Source: JBDUDK01 sp040002995
Lineage (GTDB): Bacteria > Actinomycetota > Acidimicrobiia > Acidimicrobiales > Ilumatobacteraceae
NCBI GenBank assembly: GCA_040002995.1
Contig: JBDUDK010000048.1
Location: 15,144-79,143, forward strand
Direction: 5' to 3'
Length of the DNA stretch: 64,000 nt
Under the pieces are notes generated by a model, which saw only the letters and a list, made by a program, of their open reading frames with translations, ran no database searches and had not been told where the DNA came from. Shown one piece after another: positions 44,682 through 53,862 of the stretch. A program made the position numbers and the translations under genes. How positions within the stretch are numbered: position 1 is the first letter of the stretch; each line of letters starts with the position of its first letter.

Positions 44682-44718
44682 GCCCGTTTATGCATCATCC
44701 AGGGGGAGGATGATCACG

Positions 44719-46080
44719 ATGACCGAGAGTCGACTTCATGTTCCATCCGCGCTGCAGGCCTCCTTCGGAGGTGTCCTGTGCGAGCCACAATCCGGGGGCT
44801 ACGAGGAGCTCCGTCGCGTGCATAACGGCCTCATCGACCGGCATCCGGCGTTGATCGCGCGGTGTTCAGGTACCGCCGATGTGATCGACGCCATCGAGTT
44901 CGCCCGCGATGCGGGGGCGGAGATCGCCGTACGCGGTGGCGGACACAATGTTGCCGGTCGCGCCACAGGCAACGGTGTTGTCATCGATCTCTCGATGATG
45001 AGAGGAGTCCACGTCGATGCCCGTCGCCGCCTGATACACGCCGGGCCGGGCACCACGTGGCGCGAGCTCGATCGCGCCGCTCACCTCGCGCGCTTAGCCA
45101 CGCCGGGCGGCACAGTGTCGAGCACCGGCGTCGCCGGCCTGACCTTGGGCGGAGGCATTGGGTACCTCTCACCGCGCTTCGGCCTGGCCGCAGACAACCT
45201 CGTCGAGGCTGAGGTCGTGACGGCCGACGGGCGCATTCTCGTAGCGGCCGAAGACGCTGATGCCGACCTGCTCTGGGCCCTTCGCGGCGGCGGCGGCAAC
45301 TTCGGCGTGGTCACCCATTTTGTGCTGCAGGCGCACCCGTTGGCGACCGTGCTCGGTGGACTCGTCGCTTACAGCTTCTCCGACGCCGCGTCGGTACTTG
45401 CCGCATTCCGCACGAGCGCGGAGTCCGCCTCCGACGAAGTTGGTGTGCTGTGTGCCCTTGTCCATTCGCCCGATGGTTCCGGCGCGAAGCTGGCGGCGCT
45501 GCCTATCTGCCACTGCGGCGGCGACGAGCAAAGGGCCGAGTCGGAAGTGAAGGAGTTTCGTGGCATCGCGGCACCCGCCTTCGACCTGATCGAGCGCATG
45601 CCCTATCCGATGATGAACACGTTGCTCGACGGCGGCTTTCCGCGGGGCACGTTGAACTACTGGAAGTCGACGTATCTCCTTGGCCTTCCGGCCGATGCGA
45701 TTGGCGCACTCGTTGCCGCCTACGAACGCGTTCCTTCGCCGATGACCGCCCTCGTGGTCGAGTATTGCCACGGCGCGATGACGCGCGTCGCACCGGATGC
45801 GACGGCGTTCCCCCATCGATCGCGCGGCTACAACGTGCTCATCGCCGGACAGTGGACCGACCCCGCCGACACCGCCGCCAACATCTCGTGGACGAAGGAG
45901 ACCTTTGACAGCTTGCGGCCTTGGGCGGCGGACGCTTGCTACGTCAACTACCTGTCGGAAGACGATGCGAGGCGCACCCACTCGGCGTACGGCCCGAACC
46001 ACGAGCGTCTGGTGGAACTCAAGCGCCGCTACGACCCGACGAACCTGTTCCGGTTGAACCAAAACATCGATCCGGGCTGA
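44719..46080 (+). CDS. FAD-binding oxidoreductase, berberine-bridge-enzyme type
   Basis: This 453-residue flavoprotein has a PCMH-type FAD domain with VRGGGHNVAG, whose His76 matches the residue bearing the 8-alpha-histidyl FAD bond, GVAGLTLGGGIGYLSPRFG, and the C-terminal BBE segment RRYDPTNLFRLNQNI. The second covalent site, normally Cys in GL(A/T)CDN, is Ala158 here (GLAADN), so only one covalent link is expected. Relatives oxidise sugars, alkaloids or antibiotic intermediates. The ATG at 44719 lies 9 nt after GGAGG; 44710 is too close to it. It is divergent from, and probably controlled by, the BTAD regulator. Confidence 0.88.
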   Translation: MTESRLHVPSALQASFGGVLCEPQSGGYEELRRVHNGLIDRHPALIARCSGTADVIDAIEFARDAGAEIAVRGGGHNVAGRATGNGVVIDLSMMRGVHVDARRRLIHAGPGTTWRELDRAAHLARLATPGGTVSSTGVAGLTLGGGIGYLSPRFGLAADNLVEAEVVTADGRILVAAEDADADLLWALRGGGGNFGVVTHFVLQAHPLATVLGGLVAYSFSDAASVLAAFRTSAESASDEVGVLCALVHSPDGSGAKLAALPICHCGGDEQRAESEVKEFRGIAAPAFDLIERMPYPMMNTLLDGGFPRGTLNYWKSTYLLGLPADAIGALVAAYERVPSPMTALVVEYCHGAMTRVAPDATAFPHRSRGYNVLIAGQWTDPADTAANISWTKETFDSLRPWAADACYVNYLSEDDARRTHSAYGPNHERLVELKRRYDPTNLFRLNQNIDPG

Positions 46081-46081
46081 A

Positions 46082-46116
46082 TCGAAAAGCGACCGCCGAA
46101 GTACGTCAACGGCTAA
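46082..46116 (+). pseudogene. Remnant of enoyl-CoA hydratase 3' end (right repeat copy)
   Basis: This stretch still encodes EKRPPKYVNG and a stop. It differs from 41703-41737 at three bases, and each change is silent: two third-codon positions and TGA versus TAA. It starts directly after the flavoenzyme stop and overlaps the convergent TetR gene by 4 bp. It looks like the original hydratase end left behind when the regulator-flavoenzyme segment entered. Confidence 0.85.
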
Positions 46117-46748
46117 GGCACGCGAGCACCGTCGAGGGCCGGCCACCAGCACGATCCGACGGGAGGGTGAAATTCGGTCATTGCGGAGAGACCCCTCCAC
46201 AGGAAGTTGGTGATGGCGCCGGCCGCGGCGTCGAGGTCGTGCGCGCCGCTGGCGACCCACTGGAGCACCATCGACTGCAACGAGCTGAGCGAGCCGCGCG
46301 CCACCAACGCGGCCGAAGGCCCGTCCCCGAACATCCCGGCCAGGGCGGTCACCCGCTCCTTGTCGAGTTGGGGGAGGTGGGTGAAGACGGCCTCGCCGGA
46401 TGCGTAGCGGTAGCTGTTCGGGGAACGCCGGGCGAAGTCGAGGTGGGCCCGCACCACACACTCAAGGCTGTGGCGAGGTCCGCGCGCGCCGTGGAGCGCG
46501 TCGGCGACCTCTTGTCCGAGAAGCGCGGCGTGGTGGCGGTACACGGCCTCGAGAAGGCCGGCCCTGTCGCCGAAGTAGTTGTAGACAAGCGCCCGCGACA
46601 CCCCTGCCGCGTCGGCGATCTCCTCAAAGGCCACATCGGACGCGTCGCGGTCGGCGAACACTCGCAGCGCGGCATCCATGATCTGGGCCCGGCGCTCGTT
46701 ACGACCGAGGCGAGTTGTGGACTTCGTTGTCCGTATCGGCTCGCTCAT
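46113..46748 (-). CDS. TetR family transcriptional regulator
   Basis: This 211-residue regulator has an N-terminal TetR helix-turn-helix: IMDAALRVFADRDASDVAFE, then EEIADAAGVSRALVYNYFGD, and a helical ligand-binding part (RAHLDFARRSPNSYRYASGE) of a type common in lipid and acyl-CoA repressors. The start at 46748 follows AAAGGGGGA. It lies 29 bp downstream of the peptide ABC operon in the same direction and could be its last gene. The hydratase remnant suggests it was once the convergent neighbour of the enoyl-CoA hydratase gene, so it might instead control acyl-CoA metabolism. Confidence 0.9.
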   Translation of the reverse strand: MSEPIRTTKSTTRLGRNERRAQIMDAALRVFADRDASDVAFEEIADAAGVSRALVYNYFGDRAGLLEAVYRHHAALLGQEVADALHGARGPRHSLECVVRAHLDFARRSPNSYRYASGEAVFTHLPQLDKERVTALAGMFGDGPSAALVARGSLSSLQSMVLQWVASGAHDLDAAAGAITNFLWRGLSAMTEFHPPVGSCWWPALDGARVP

Positions 46749-46777
46749 GTTCCCCCCTTTGTCGCGGCCCGCGCTGA

Positions 46778-47812
46778 TCAAGCCGATGGCGGCGGTGGTG
46801 GTGGCGGGGCTTCGCCACCGACGAGGGGGTGATGGCAGGCGACGTAGTGAATGGGGGCAACCTCGCGAAGTATCGGTTCCTCGACCTGGCACCGATCGTC
46901 GGCGCGTGGACACCGGGTGCGGAAGCGACAGCCGCTTGGCGGGAAGATCGGCGACGGAAGCTCGCCTTGTATTCGAGCGGTCGGATCGGGCTTCACGTCG
47001 GGGTCCGGAACCGGGATGGCCTTCAACAACAGATCGGTGTACGGATGCGCGGGGTTCTCATAGAGATCGTCGGAGAGCGCGACCTCGCAGATCTTGCCCA
47101 GGTACATCACACACACCCGGTCGGAGATGTTCTTCACCACCGCCAGGTCGTGGGCGATGAACACGAGGGTGAGGCCGTAGCGCGCCTTCATGTCCTCAAG
47201 CAGATTCAGGATCTGGGCCTGCACCGACACGTCGAGGGCGGAGACGGGTTCGTCACAGATGATGAGCTTTGGATCGAGCACGAGCGCACGGGCCACACAG
47301 ATACGCTGGCATTGCCCCCCCGAGAACTGGTGGGGGCGGCGATCGCCGGCCACCTCGGGGTCGATGCCAACATCGTCGAGGACCTTGTGCACACGTGCAA
47401 CCCTGTCGCCGGATACGCCGATGCCCCAGATCTTGAGGGGCTCACCGACGATGTCGGTGACCGTGCGCCGCGGGTTGAGCGAAGAGATCGGATCCTGGAA
47501 GATCATCTGCATCGAGGTGCGCACTTTGCGCATCTCCTCGCCCCGCAGCACTGTCATCTCCTGGCCGTCGAACACCACCCGACCGCTCGTGGGCCGGGGA
47601 AGTTGCATGATCGCTCGACCGGTGGTGCTCTTGCCGCAGCCCGACTCGCCGACGAGACCGAGCGTTTCGCCGGGAAGGACATCGAAGCTGATCTTCGACA
47701 CCGCGTGAACCTTGAGGCCGGTCGACCCGACCGGGAACTCGACGACGAGGTCATCGACACGCAGAAGCGCGTTGCTCTCCGGCCGCAAATGTGCCGTGCC
47801 GGTACCCGCCAT
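46778..47812 (-). CDS. oppF: Oligopeptide ABC transporter ATPase, OppF/DppF-like
   Basis: This 344-residue ATPase has Walker A GESGCGKST at about residues 55-63, the OppF-type MQMIFQDPISSLNPRRTV, signature FSGGQCQRICVARAL (Cys replaces the usual Arg of GGQRQR), Walker B LIICDEP, and the C-terminal Cys cluster CRFRTRCPRADDRC that binds an FeS cluster in some OppD/F proteins. It ends in a proline run (APPPPPPPSA). The ATG lies one base after the OppD stop. It powers peptide import together with OppD. Confidence 0.92.
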   Translation of the reverse strand: MAGTGTAHLRPESNALLRVDDLVVEFPVGSTGLKVHAVSKISFDVLPGETLGLVGESGCGKSTTGRAIMQLPRPTSGRVVFDGQEMTVLRGEEMRKVRTSMQMIFQDPISSLNPRRTVTDIVGEPLKIWGIGVSGDRVARVHKVLDDVGIDPEVAGDRRPHQFSGGQCQRICVARALVLDPKLIICDEPVSALDVSVQAQILNLLEDMKARYGLTLVFIAHDLAVVKNISDRVCVMYLGKICEVALSDDLYENPAHPYTDLLLKAIPVPDPDVKPDPTARIQGELPSPIFPPSGCRFRTRCPRADDRCQVEEPILREVAPIHYVACHHPLVGGEAPPPPPPPSA

Positions 47813-47813
47813 C

Positions 47814-48892
<1,079 letters not shown>

Positions 48893-48896
<4 letters not shown>

Positions 48897-49783
48897 GCGA
48901 GCGACTCTTTGATGTCGAACCGCTTCGACAGAACGTCGCCCAGCACGTTGAACGACAGCACCGTCAGGAACAACAAGATGCACGGGAAGATGCAGATCCA
49001 CCATTGGTGCTCGAGCTGCGGATAGCCGTCGACGATCATGAAGCCCCAGGTGGGGGTGGGCAGCTTGACGCTCTGGCCCAGGAAGGCGAGGCCACCCTCG
49101 GCGACGATGAGGATGGCCAGGCCGGTGAGCGAGAACGTGAGCAAACTCGGCATGACGTTCGGCAGGATTTCGCGAAACAGGATGCGTCCGTCGCGCGCAC
49201 CGAGCCCCTTCGCGGCGAGCACGAACTCGCGCTGGGCGTAGACCAGCGTCTGGGCGCGCACCACACGAATGAGTGGCGCGATGGAAAGAATCGACAGTGC
49301 CAGCACCACCTGGTTCGTGCCGTGGCCAAGCGTGCTGGTAATCGCGAGGGCCAGCACAAGGGCCGGGAACGCCAGCATGATGTCGACGAACAACGACGTG
49401 ACGTAATCGATCTTCTTGCGGTAGTAGCCCGCGATCAGCCCGATGGTGCCACCAATGAAAATGCCGATGAGAATCGAGAGTGCGGCGATCTTCAGCGATG
49501 TTCGAGCACCGTATATGGCGCGGCTAAAGACATCACGGCCGATGCGGTCGGTCCCGAACCAATGCTCCATCGAGGGCGAGTTCTTCAGTTTCGAGCTGAC
49601 CTTGTTGGGGGCCTTCACGAACGGCAACGCGCCGGCGAAGATGGCGCAGAACGTCAGGACGGAGAGCCAGACGACGGCGAACGCGGGCAGAAAACCGCGG
49701 TGGACGCGCGGCCGGCCGTCGTCCGGCAGCGGCGCGACGATATGAACGAGGCTTTCCGGGGCTTCGGCGGCGGTGAAGGTCAC
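48893..49783 (-). CDS. oppC: Oligopeptide ABC transporter permease, OppC/DppC-like
   Basis: This 296-residue permease has six spans; the first (GFLPAFAVVWLSVLTFCAIF) follows a cytoplasmic N-terminus, and HWFGTDRIGRDVFSRAIYGAR is the OppC signature. The EAA loop reads AAKGLGARDGRILFREILPN. The GTG at 49783 lies 5 nt after AGGAGC and 8 bp beyond the OppB stop; earlier codons in frame fall inside oppB. It forms the channel with OppB. Confidence 0.91.
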
Positions 49784-49791
49784 GAAAGCTC

Positions 49792-50754
49792 CTAGGCGAG
49801 GGCGCGGGCGTGACGGATACGGGGATCGATGAACGCGTAGGCCATGTCGACGGCGAAGTTCACGACGACGAAAGCGATGGCGAAGAGCGCGACACATGCC
49901 TGCAGAACGAGGAAGTCACGCCGGAAGATCGCGTCGACGGTGAGTTTGCCCACGCCGGGCAGCGCGAACAGCTGCTCGGTGATCACCACGCCGCCGATGA
50001 GCGCCCCGACATTCACCGCGGCCGCGGTGATTAGCGAGAAGGTCGATGGTCGAAAGGCGTGGCGGAACAGGATGCGCGAACTCGGGAGGCCCTTGGCCCG
50101 CGCCATCGTGATGAAGTCGTTTTGAAGGGTCGTCACCATGTCGGCGCGCAGGAGGCGCATGTACACCGCCACCTGGCCCACGGCGTTGGCGACCGTCGGA
50201 AGTAACAGGTTCCTGATGTGCTCCGACGGATTGTTGAACAGGCCGTAGTAGGTGGACTGCGCGGGGAAAATATGAAACTTCAGGGAGAAGAACAGCACGA
50301 GGACAACGGCGACGACGAAGTTCGGCACCGAGAGAAGACCGAACGCGACGCTGCTGCTCACTCGGTCGAATAATCGATTTGGCCGATATGCCGCGTAGAC
50401 ACCGAGCGGTATCGCTATCAGCAGGGACAGCACCTGCGTGTAGAGCATCAGATACAGCGTCGTGGGAACGCGTTGTCTGAGAAGGTCGGCAACGGAGACG
50501 TTGAACGCCGACGACTGCCCGAGGTCGCCCTTCACCATGTTCTTCACCCATCGTCCCCACTGCACGACGATCGGCTTGTCGAGGCTCCACTTGTGGCGGA
50601 TCTCCTCGAGCGCCTTGGGGTCGGACACCAGTCCGCCGCTGATGGCGATGGCAGGATCAGCGCCCTTGACCTGGCGCATCAGGAACACAGAGAGGAACGT
50701 CGTGGCCAGCAGGACGATGACGACCTGCACCAGCTTCTGCCGGACGTACCTCAT
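49792..50754 (-). CDS. oppB: Oligopeptide ABC transporter permease, OppB/DppB-like
   Basis: This 320-residue permease has six spans. The OppB family features are the first span and loop (RQKLVQVVIVLLATTFLSVF), HKWSLDKPIVVQWGRWVKNM, and the EAA loop ARAKGLPSSRILFRHAFRPS. The ATG lies 36 bp after the binding-protein gene. It is part of the five-gene opp operon and shows no abnormality. Confidence 0.92.
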   Translation of the reverse strand: MRYVRQKLVQVVIVLLATTFLSVFLMRQVKGADPAIAISGGLVSDPKALEEIRHKWSLDKPIVVQWGRWVKNMVKGDLGQSSAFNVSVADLLRQRVPTTLYLMLYTQVLSLLIAIPLGVYAAYRPNRLFDRVSSSVAFGLLSVPNFVVAVVLVLFFSLKFHIFPAQSTYYGLFNNPSEHIRNLLLPTVANAVGQVAVYMRLLRADMVTTLQNDFITMARAKGLPSSRILFRHAFRPSTFSLITAAAVNVGALIGGVVITEQLFALPGVGKLTVDAIFRRDFLVLQACVALFAIAFVVVNFAVDMAYAFIDPRIRHARALA

Positions 50755-50790
50755 GTTGTACCCCTCGATGCGCCAGGTTGGCGGGCCTCG

Positions 50791-52548
50791 TTACTTCTTG
50801 AACCAGATGGTGGTCATCGGGAACTGACCGGGGAAGCCGTTACCCAAGCCAATCAGCGTGGTGTTGTCCGGGAATGTGAGTTGGTCGATGCCGACCACGC
50901 TCGCCTTGTGCGGGATGCCCCAGATGGTCCAGTACACCGGGATGGCCCAGCACTGCTTGGCGAACTCACGGTTGATGTTTTCGGCGTCGGCCTTGCGCTT
51001 GGCGAGGTCTGACTCCACTCGGGCCTTGTCGAGGAGGTCGTCGATGACGGGATCCTTTACCCGGCCGAAGTTCAGGGCGATGGCCGTCTTCTCGGCGCCG
51101 GCGTTCTTCGAATGCCACCAGATGTACTGCTGGTCGACGAACGTGCCGCCGTGGTTCCGCCAGGCGAAGAACTGGAAGTTCCCGAGGAGGGCCTGCGTGA
51201 TGTAGGCGGACTGCTCGATCTGGACGATCTCGGTCTTGAATCCGACGTCGTTCAGGTTCTGCTGCGCCAGCTGTACGGCCGTCAACGTGGCCTGATCATT
51301 CGTGGCGCCGAGCTGAATCGACGGAGCCGCACCCTTCTCCGCGGTGTAGGCGTCGACGAGCTCCTTGGCCTTCGCGGGATCGTACTGAGGCGTTCCCGTG
51401 TCGGCGAGGTAGCCCTCCTGGCCGGGGGAGAACAACCCATCCGCCGGCGTATTGAGACCGGCCTGGACGGCATCGATCTGCGCCTGCTTGTCGATCGCGT
51501 AGTTCATCGCACAGCGCACGCGCTGGTCCCCCAGGGGTGAACCTTCCTGGCCCACGTTGAGCAAGAAGTAGCTCGTCTCGCCGAATTGCGCCTGCTCGAT
51601 CATCGGGAACTTGTCGGGCTCCTTGCGGAAGTCGACGATCGACTCGCCGTTCGTGGTATGCAGGATGTCGATGTCGCCGGCCTTCAGGGCATTGGCGCGG
51701 GTCTTCTCATCCTCGATCACGCGCATCTCGACCGAATCGAGATACGGCAACTGGTTGCCGAACTTGTCCTTGCGCCAGTAGGTGGGGTTCTTTTTCACGA
51801 TGAGGCTCTGCCCCGGCGTGTACGAGTCGAAGACAAAGGCTCCCGTGCCTACCGCGTGCGTCGGGTCGCCGGTCTTGTCCTTCACGGCCTGCAGCCAGGT
51901 GGGCGAACCCTGGAAGCCGATTTGGCTGGCGAGGTAGATCGGGAATCCGGGCCACGGGCGCGCCGTCGTGATCGCCATCGTCATGTCGTCGACCTTTTCA
52001 ACTTTGGTCACGTCGATGATGGCCGGCCCGACGAGGGGCGAAGTCTGCATGTCCTTCATGTTGTAGACCATCGCCTCAGCGTTGAAGGGGGTGCCGTCGT
52101 GGAATGTGACGCCGGGGCGCGCCTTGATTGTCCACACGGTGAAGTCCGCATTGGGCTCGATCGACTCAGCGAGATAGGGCAGGACTTTGAAGTCGGCGCT
52201 GACGGACGCAAGAGGCTCGAAGATCGTGCGCGATCGGGTCTGACACGCGACGTCGCAGTTCATGTTGGCGGGCACCCATGCGTTGGCCACTTCGGCCTCG
52301 ACACCCACCACGAGCTTGCCGCCGAGCACCGGCTTGTCTTCGATCGGAGCTGACGTGGTGTTGACGGGCACGGGAATCGTCGTGCCCGCGGTCACCGCTG
52401 ACGTTTCCGAGCCGCCGGTCGTCGGCGTGGTTGTGCCGGTGCCGGTGTTCTTGCTGCTGCTGCCGCACGCGGCCGCGATGAGCGCAAGGCCCACCACACC
52501 GGTAGCGACGAACTTCCCCGGCGTGAGCCGGGAGTGCCGTAGCGTCAT
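50791..52548 (-). CDS. oppA: Peptide-type ABC substrate-binding lipoprotein (family 5)
   Basis: This 585-residue lipoprotein has a signal peptide ending at Cys28 (LIAAACGSS), a Thr-rich linker, and an SBP family 5 body: PNADFTVWTIKARPGVTFHD (the family signature), HAVGTGAFVFDSYTPG and MNYAIDKQAQIDAVQ. Family members bind peptides, opines, nickel or sugars; the TVWTIK/FHDGTPF part is generic. The ATG at 52548 follows GGGGGGAAA. It heads the opp operon, and a strong promoter lies 160-190 bp upstream. Specificity cannot be read from sequence alone. Confidence 0.9.
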   Translation of the reverse strand: MTLRHSRLTPGKFVATGVVGLALIAAACGSSSKNTGTGTTTPTTGGSETSAVTAGTTIPVPVNTTSAPIEDKPVLGGKLVVGVEAEVANAWVPANMNCDVACQTRSRTIFEPLASVSADFKVLPYLAESIEPNADFTVWTIKARPGVTFHDGTPFNAEAMVYNMKDMQTSPLVGPAIIDVTKVEKVDDMTMAITTARPWPGFPIYLASQIGFQGSPTWLQAVKDKTGDPTHAVGTGAFVFDSYTPGQSLIVKKNPTYWRKDKFGNQLPYLDSVEMRVIEDEKTRANALKAGDIDILHTTNGESIVDFRKEPDKFPMIEQAQFGETSYFLLNVGQEGSPLGDQRVRCAMNYAIDKQAQIDAVQAGLNTPADGLFSPGQEGYLADTGTPQYDPAKAKELVDAYTAEKGAAPSIQLGATNDQATLTAVQLAQQNLNDVGFKTEIVQIEQSAYITQALLGNFQFFAWRNHGGTFVDQQYIWWHSKNAGAEKTAIALNFGRVKDPVIDDLLDKARVESDLAKRKADAENINREFAKQCWAIPVYWTIWGIPHKASVVGIDQLTFPDNTTLIGLGNGFPGQFPMTTIWFKK

Positions 52549-52565
52549 TTTCCCCCCTGAGGATG

Positions 52566-52581
52566 CGGAGCGGGTGCTCCG
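52566..52581 (-). other. Short hairpin in the oppA leader
   Basis: A perfect 6 bp GC stem (52566-52571 with 52576-52581) with a 4-base loop lies just upstream of the oppA ribosome-binding site. With the promoter at 52709-52737 it would fall near the end of a leader of about 150 nt. It may affect messenger stability or translation. Confidence 0.35.
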
Positions 52582-52708
52582 GTGCTTGTTGCCTAGCCCT
52601 ACCAAAAACCCCTCCGGCCTGCCCTGGCGCCCACGTCATCCCGCGGCACCGACTGGTCGATGTCGCGTGGCGAACCGCTGTGACCCCTGCCACAGAGCGG
52701 CCGTCGGC

Positions 52709-52737
52709 AACGTAGATCGCTGTCGACAGTGTGTCAA
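52709..52737 (-). promoter_or_regulatory. Sigma-70-type promoter of the opp operon, with palindrome
   Basis: On the minus strand TTGACA (52732-52737) is followed after exactly 17 nt by TACGTT (52709-52714), near the vegetative consensus. The perfect palindrome CTGTCGACAG (52720-52729) sits in the spacer, where a repressor would block polymerase. The rest of the 226 bp gap on the oppA side holds the leader; I see no gene in it. Confidence 0.7.
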
Positions 52738-52768
52738 CGACCCCCCGCCCGGCGCGGCTCGTCGGCCC

Positions 52769-52774
52769 TAGCGT
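52769..52774 (+). promoter_or_regulatory. Putative -10 box, leaderless start of DUF5522 gene
   Basis: TAGCGT lies 6 nt before the GTG at 52781. This decides for 52781 over the in-frame GTG at 52775, which abuts the box. Confidence 0.5.
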
Positions 52775-52780
52775 GTGCGG

Positions 52781-52987
52781 GTGGCGCCGCCCCCAAATCC
52801 ATCCGACGCCACGGTCCCGCCCGAGCGCGTGGCGGTTCTCGCCGCTCACGACGCCGCGGTCGCCGGCGGGGCCGACGGCTATATCGACCCAGAGACCGGC
52901 CTGTTCGTGTTCACGTCCGTGTACCTCGCGTCGGTCGGTGCCTGTTGCGGGAGCGGATGCCGTCACTGCCCCTACCCCAAGCTCTGA
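52781..52987 (+). CDS. DUF5522 family small Cys-rich protein
   Basis: This 68-residue protein has a disordered start (APPPNPSDATVPPERV) and a compact conserved end: YIDPETGLFVFTSVYLASVG followed by ACCGSGCRHCPYPKL. The arrangement DP-TGL-V-T--YL---G-CC-GCRHCPY is that of DUF5522, small bacterial and eukaryotic proteins of unknown role. The four cysteines and one His in ten residues suggest metal or FeS binding (inference). It lies 16 bp before the PPK2 gene and is divergent from the opp operon. Confidence 0.82.
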   Translation: MAPPPNPSDATVPPERVAVLAAHDAAVAGGADGYIDPETGLFVFTSVYLASVGACCGSGCRHCPYPKL

Positions 52988-52991
52988 TCGC

Positions 52992-52997
52992 TAGCGT
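52992..52997 (+). promoter_or_regulatory. Putative -10 box, leaderless start of PPK2 gene
   Basis: TAGCGT lies 6 nt before the ATG at 53004, in the 16 bp gap after the DUF5522 gene; no ribosome-binding site is present. Confidence 0.5.
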
Positions 52998-53003
52998 CTG
53001 GCG

Positions 53004-53807
53004 ATGCTCGAGGAGTTGCTGATCAAGCCGGGCCAAAAGGCCCGCCTCCACGACCGCGATCCGCGCGACACCCTCGGCCTACCCGACAAGGACGTGACCA
53101 AGGCCGCTTTGCCGGGCCTCCACGAGCGGCTCTTCAAGCTTCAAGCCCGTTTCCGCGCCGAGGCCAAACACGGCTTTCTCGTCATCTTGCAGGCGATCGA
53201 CGCCGGAGGTAAGGACGGCACGATTCGCTCGGTGTTCACCGGGGTGAATCCGCAGGGTGTGCGCGTGGTGTCGTGGAATGTTCCAAACGACGTCGAGCAG
53301 GCGCACGACTATCTGTGGCGCATCCACATGCAAATGCCCGCCAAGGGCGAGATCGTGATCTTCAACCGATCGCACTATGAAGACGTCTTGGTGGTGCGTG
53401 TCAATCAACTGGTTGCCGAGGCGCGCTGGCGCAAGCGCTACCGCCATATCACCGAGTTCGAACGGATGCTCACCGACGAGGGCACCGTCATCGTGAAGAT
53501 CCACCTGCATATATCGAAGGACGAACAGCGCCAGCGCTTCGAGGAACGGCTGGCCGATCCGATGAAGCGCTGGAAGTTCAGGCGTGCCGACCTCGAAACG
53601 CGCGAGCACTGGGACGACTACATGGCCGCGTACGAAGATGCGCTGACCGAGACGTCGACCGCTTGGGCACCGTGGTACGTGGTGCCCGGTGACCGCGAAT
53701 GGGTGCGCAACACCGCGGTCGCCCAACTCCTCATTCGTACGATCGAAGACCTGAAGCCCGCCTTTCCGCCTGGTGAGCCGGGGCTTGAAAACCTGAAGAT
53801 CCCGTAG
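53004..53807 (+). CDS. Polyphosphate kinase 2 family protein
   Basis: This 267-residue PPK2-family kinase has Walker A-like DAGGKDGTIRS from residue 66, the Walker B region IFNRSHYEDVLVVRVNQLV, and the lid-module Arg/Lys stretch KFRRADLETREHWDDYM. It transfers phosphate between polyphosphate and nucleotides; single-domain members act on AMP, ADP or GDP, and the subclass is not assigned here. The length is usual for a single PPK2 domain. The following 55 bp contain a small GC hairpin and a promoter-like box for the next operon. Confidence 0.92.
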   Translation: MLEELLIKPGQKARLHDRDPRDTLGLPDKDVTKAALPGLHERLFKLQARFRAEAKHGFLVILQAIDAGGKDGTIRSVFTGVNPQGVRVVSWNVPNDVEQAHDYLWRIHMQMPAKGEIVIFNRSHYEDVLVVRVNQLVAEARWRKRYRHITEFERMLTDEGTVIVKIHLHISKDEQRQRFEERLADPMKRWKFRRADLETREHWDDYMAAYEDALTETSTAWAPWYVVPGDREWVRNTAVAQLLIRTIEDLKPAFPPGEPGLENLKIP

Positions 53808-53850
53808 GCGCTACGGCGCCATTGGGGTGCGGTCGCCGACACCGCCCGGG

Positions 53851-53856
53851 TACCGT
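53851..53856 (+). promoter_or_regulatory. Putative -10 box of the molybdenum hydroxylase operon
   Basis: TACCGT lies 6 nt before the GTG at 53863; no ribosome-binding site is visible, so the first messenger of the operon is probably leaderless. Confidence 0.55.
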
Positions 53857-53862
53857 AGAGCC

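Noticed and set aside
41738..46081. Integrative element with integrase or transposase
   Set aside because: The two genes inside are a regulator and a flavoenzyme; no recombinase or terminal inverted repeats are visible, so only an insertion scar is claimed.
53586..53602. CCTCGAAACG match inside the PPK2 gene
   Set aside because: It encodes conserved residues of PPK2 (DLETRE) and is not counted as a copy of the intergenic motif.
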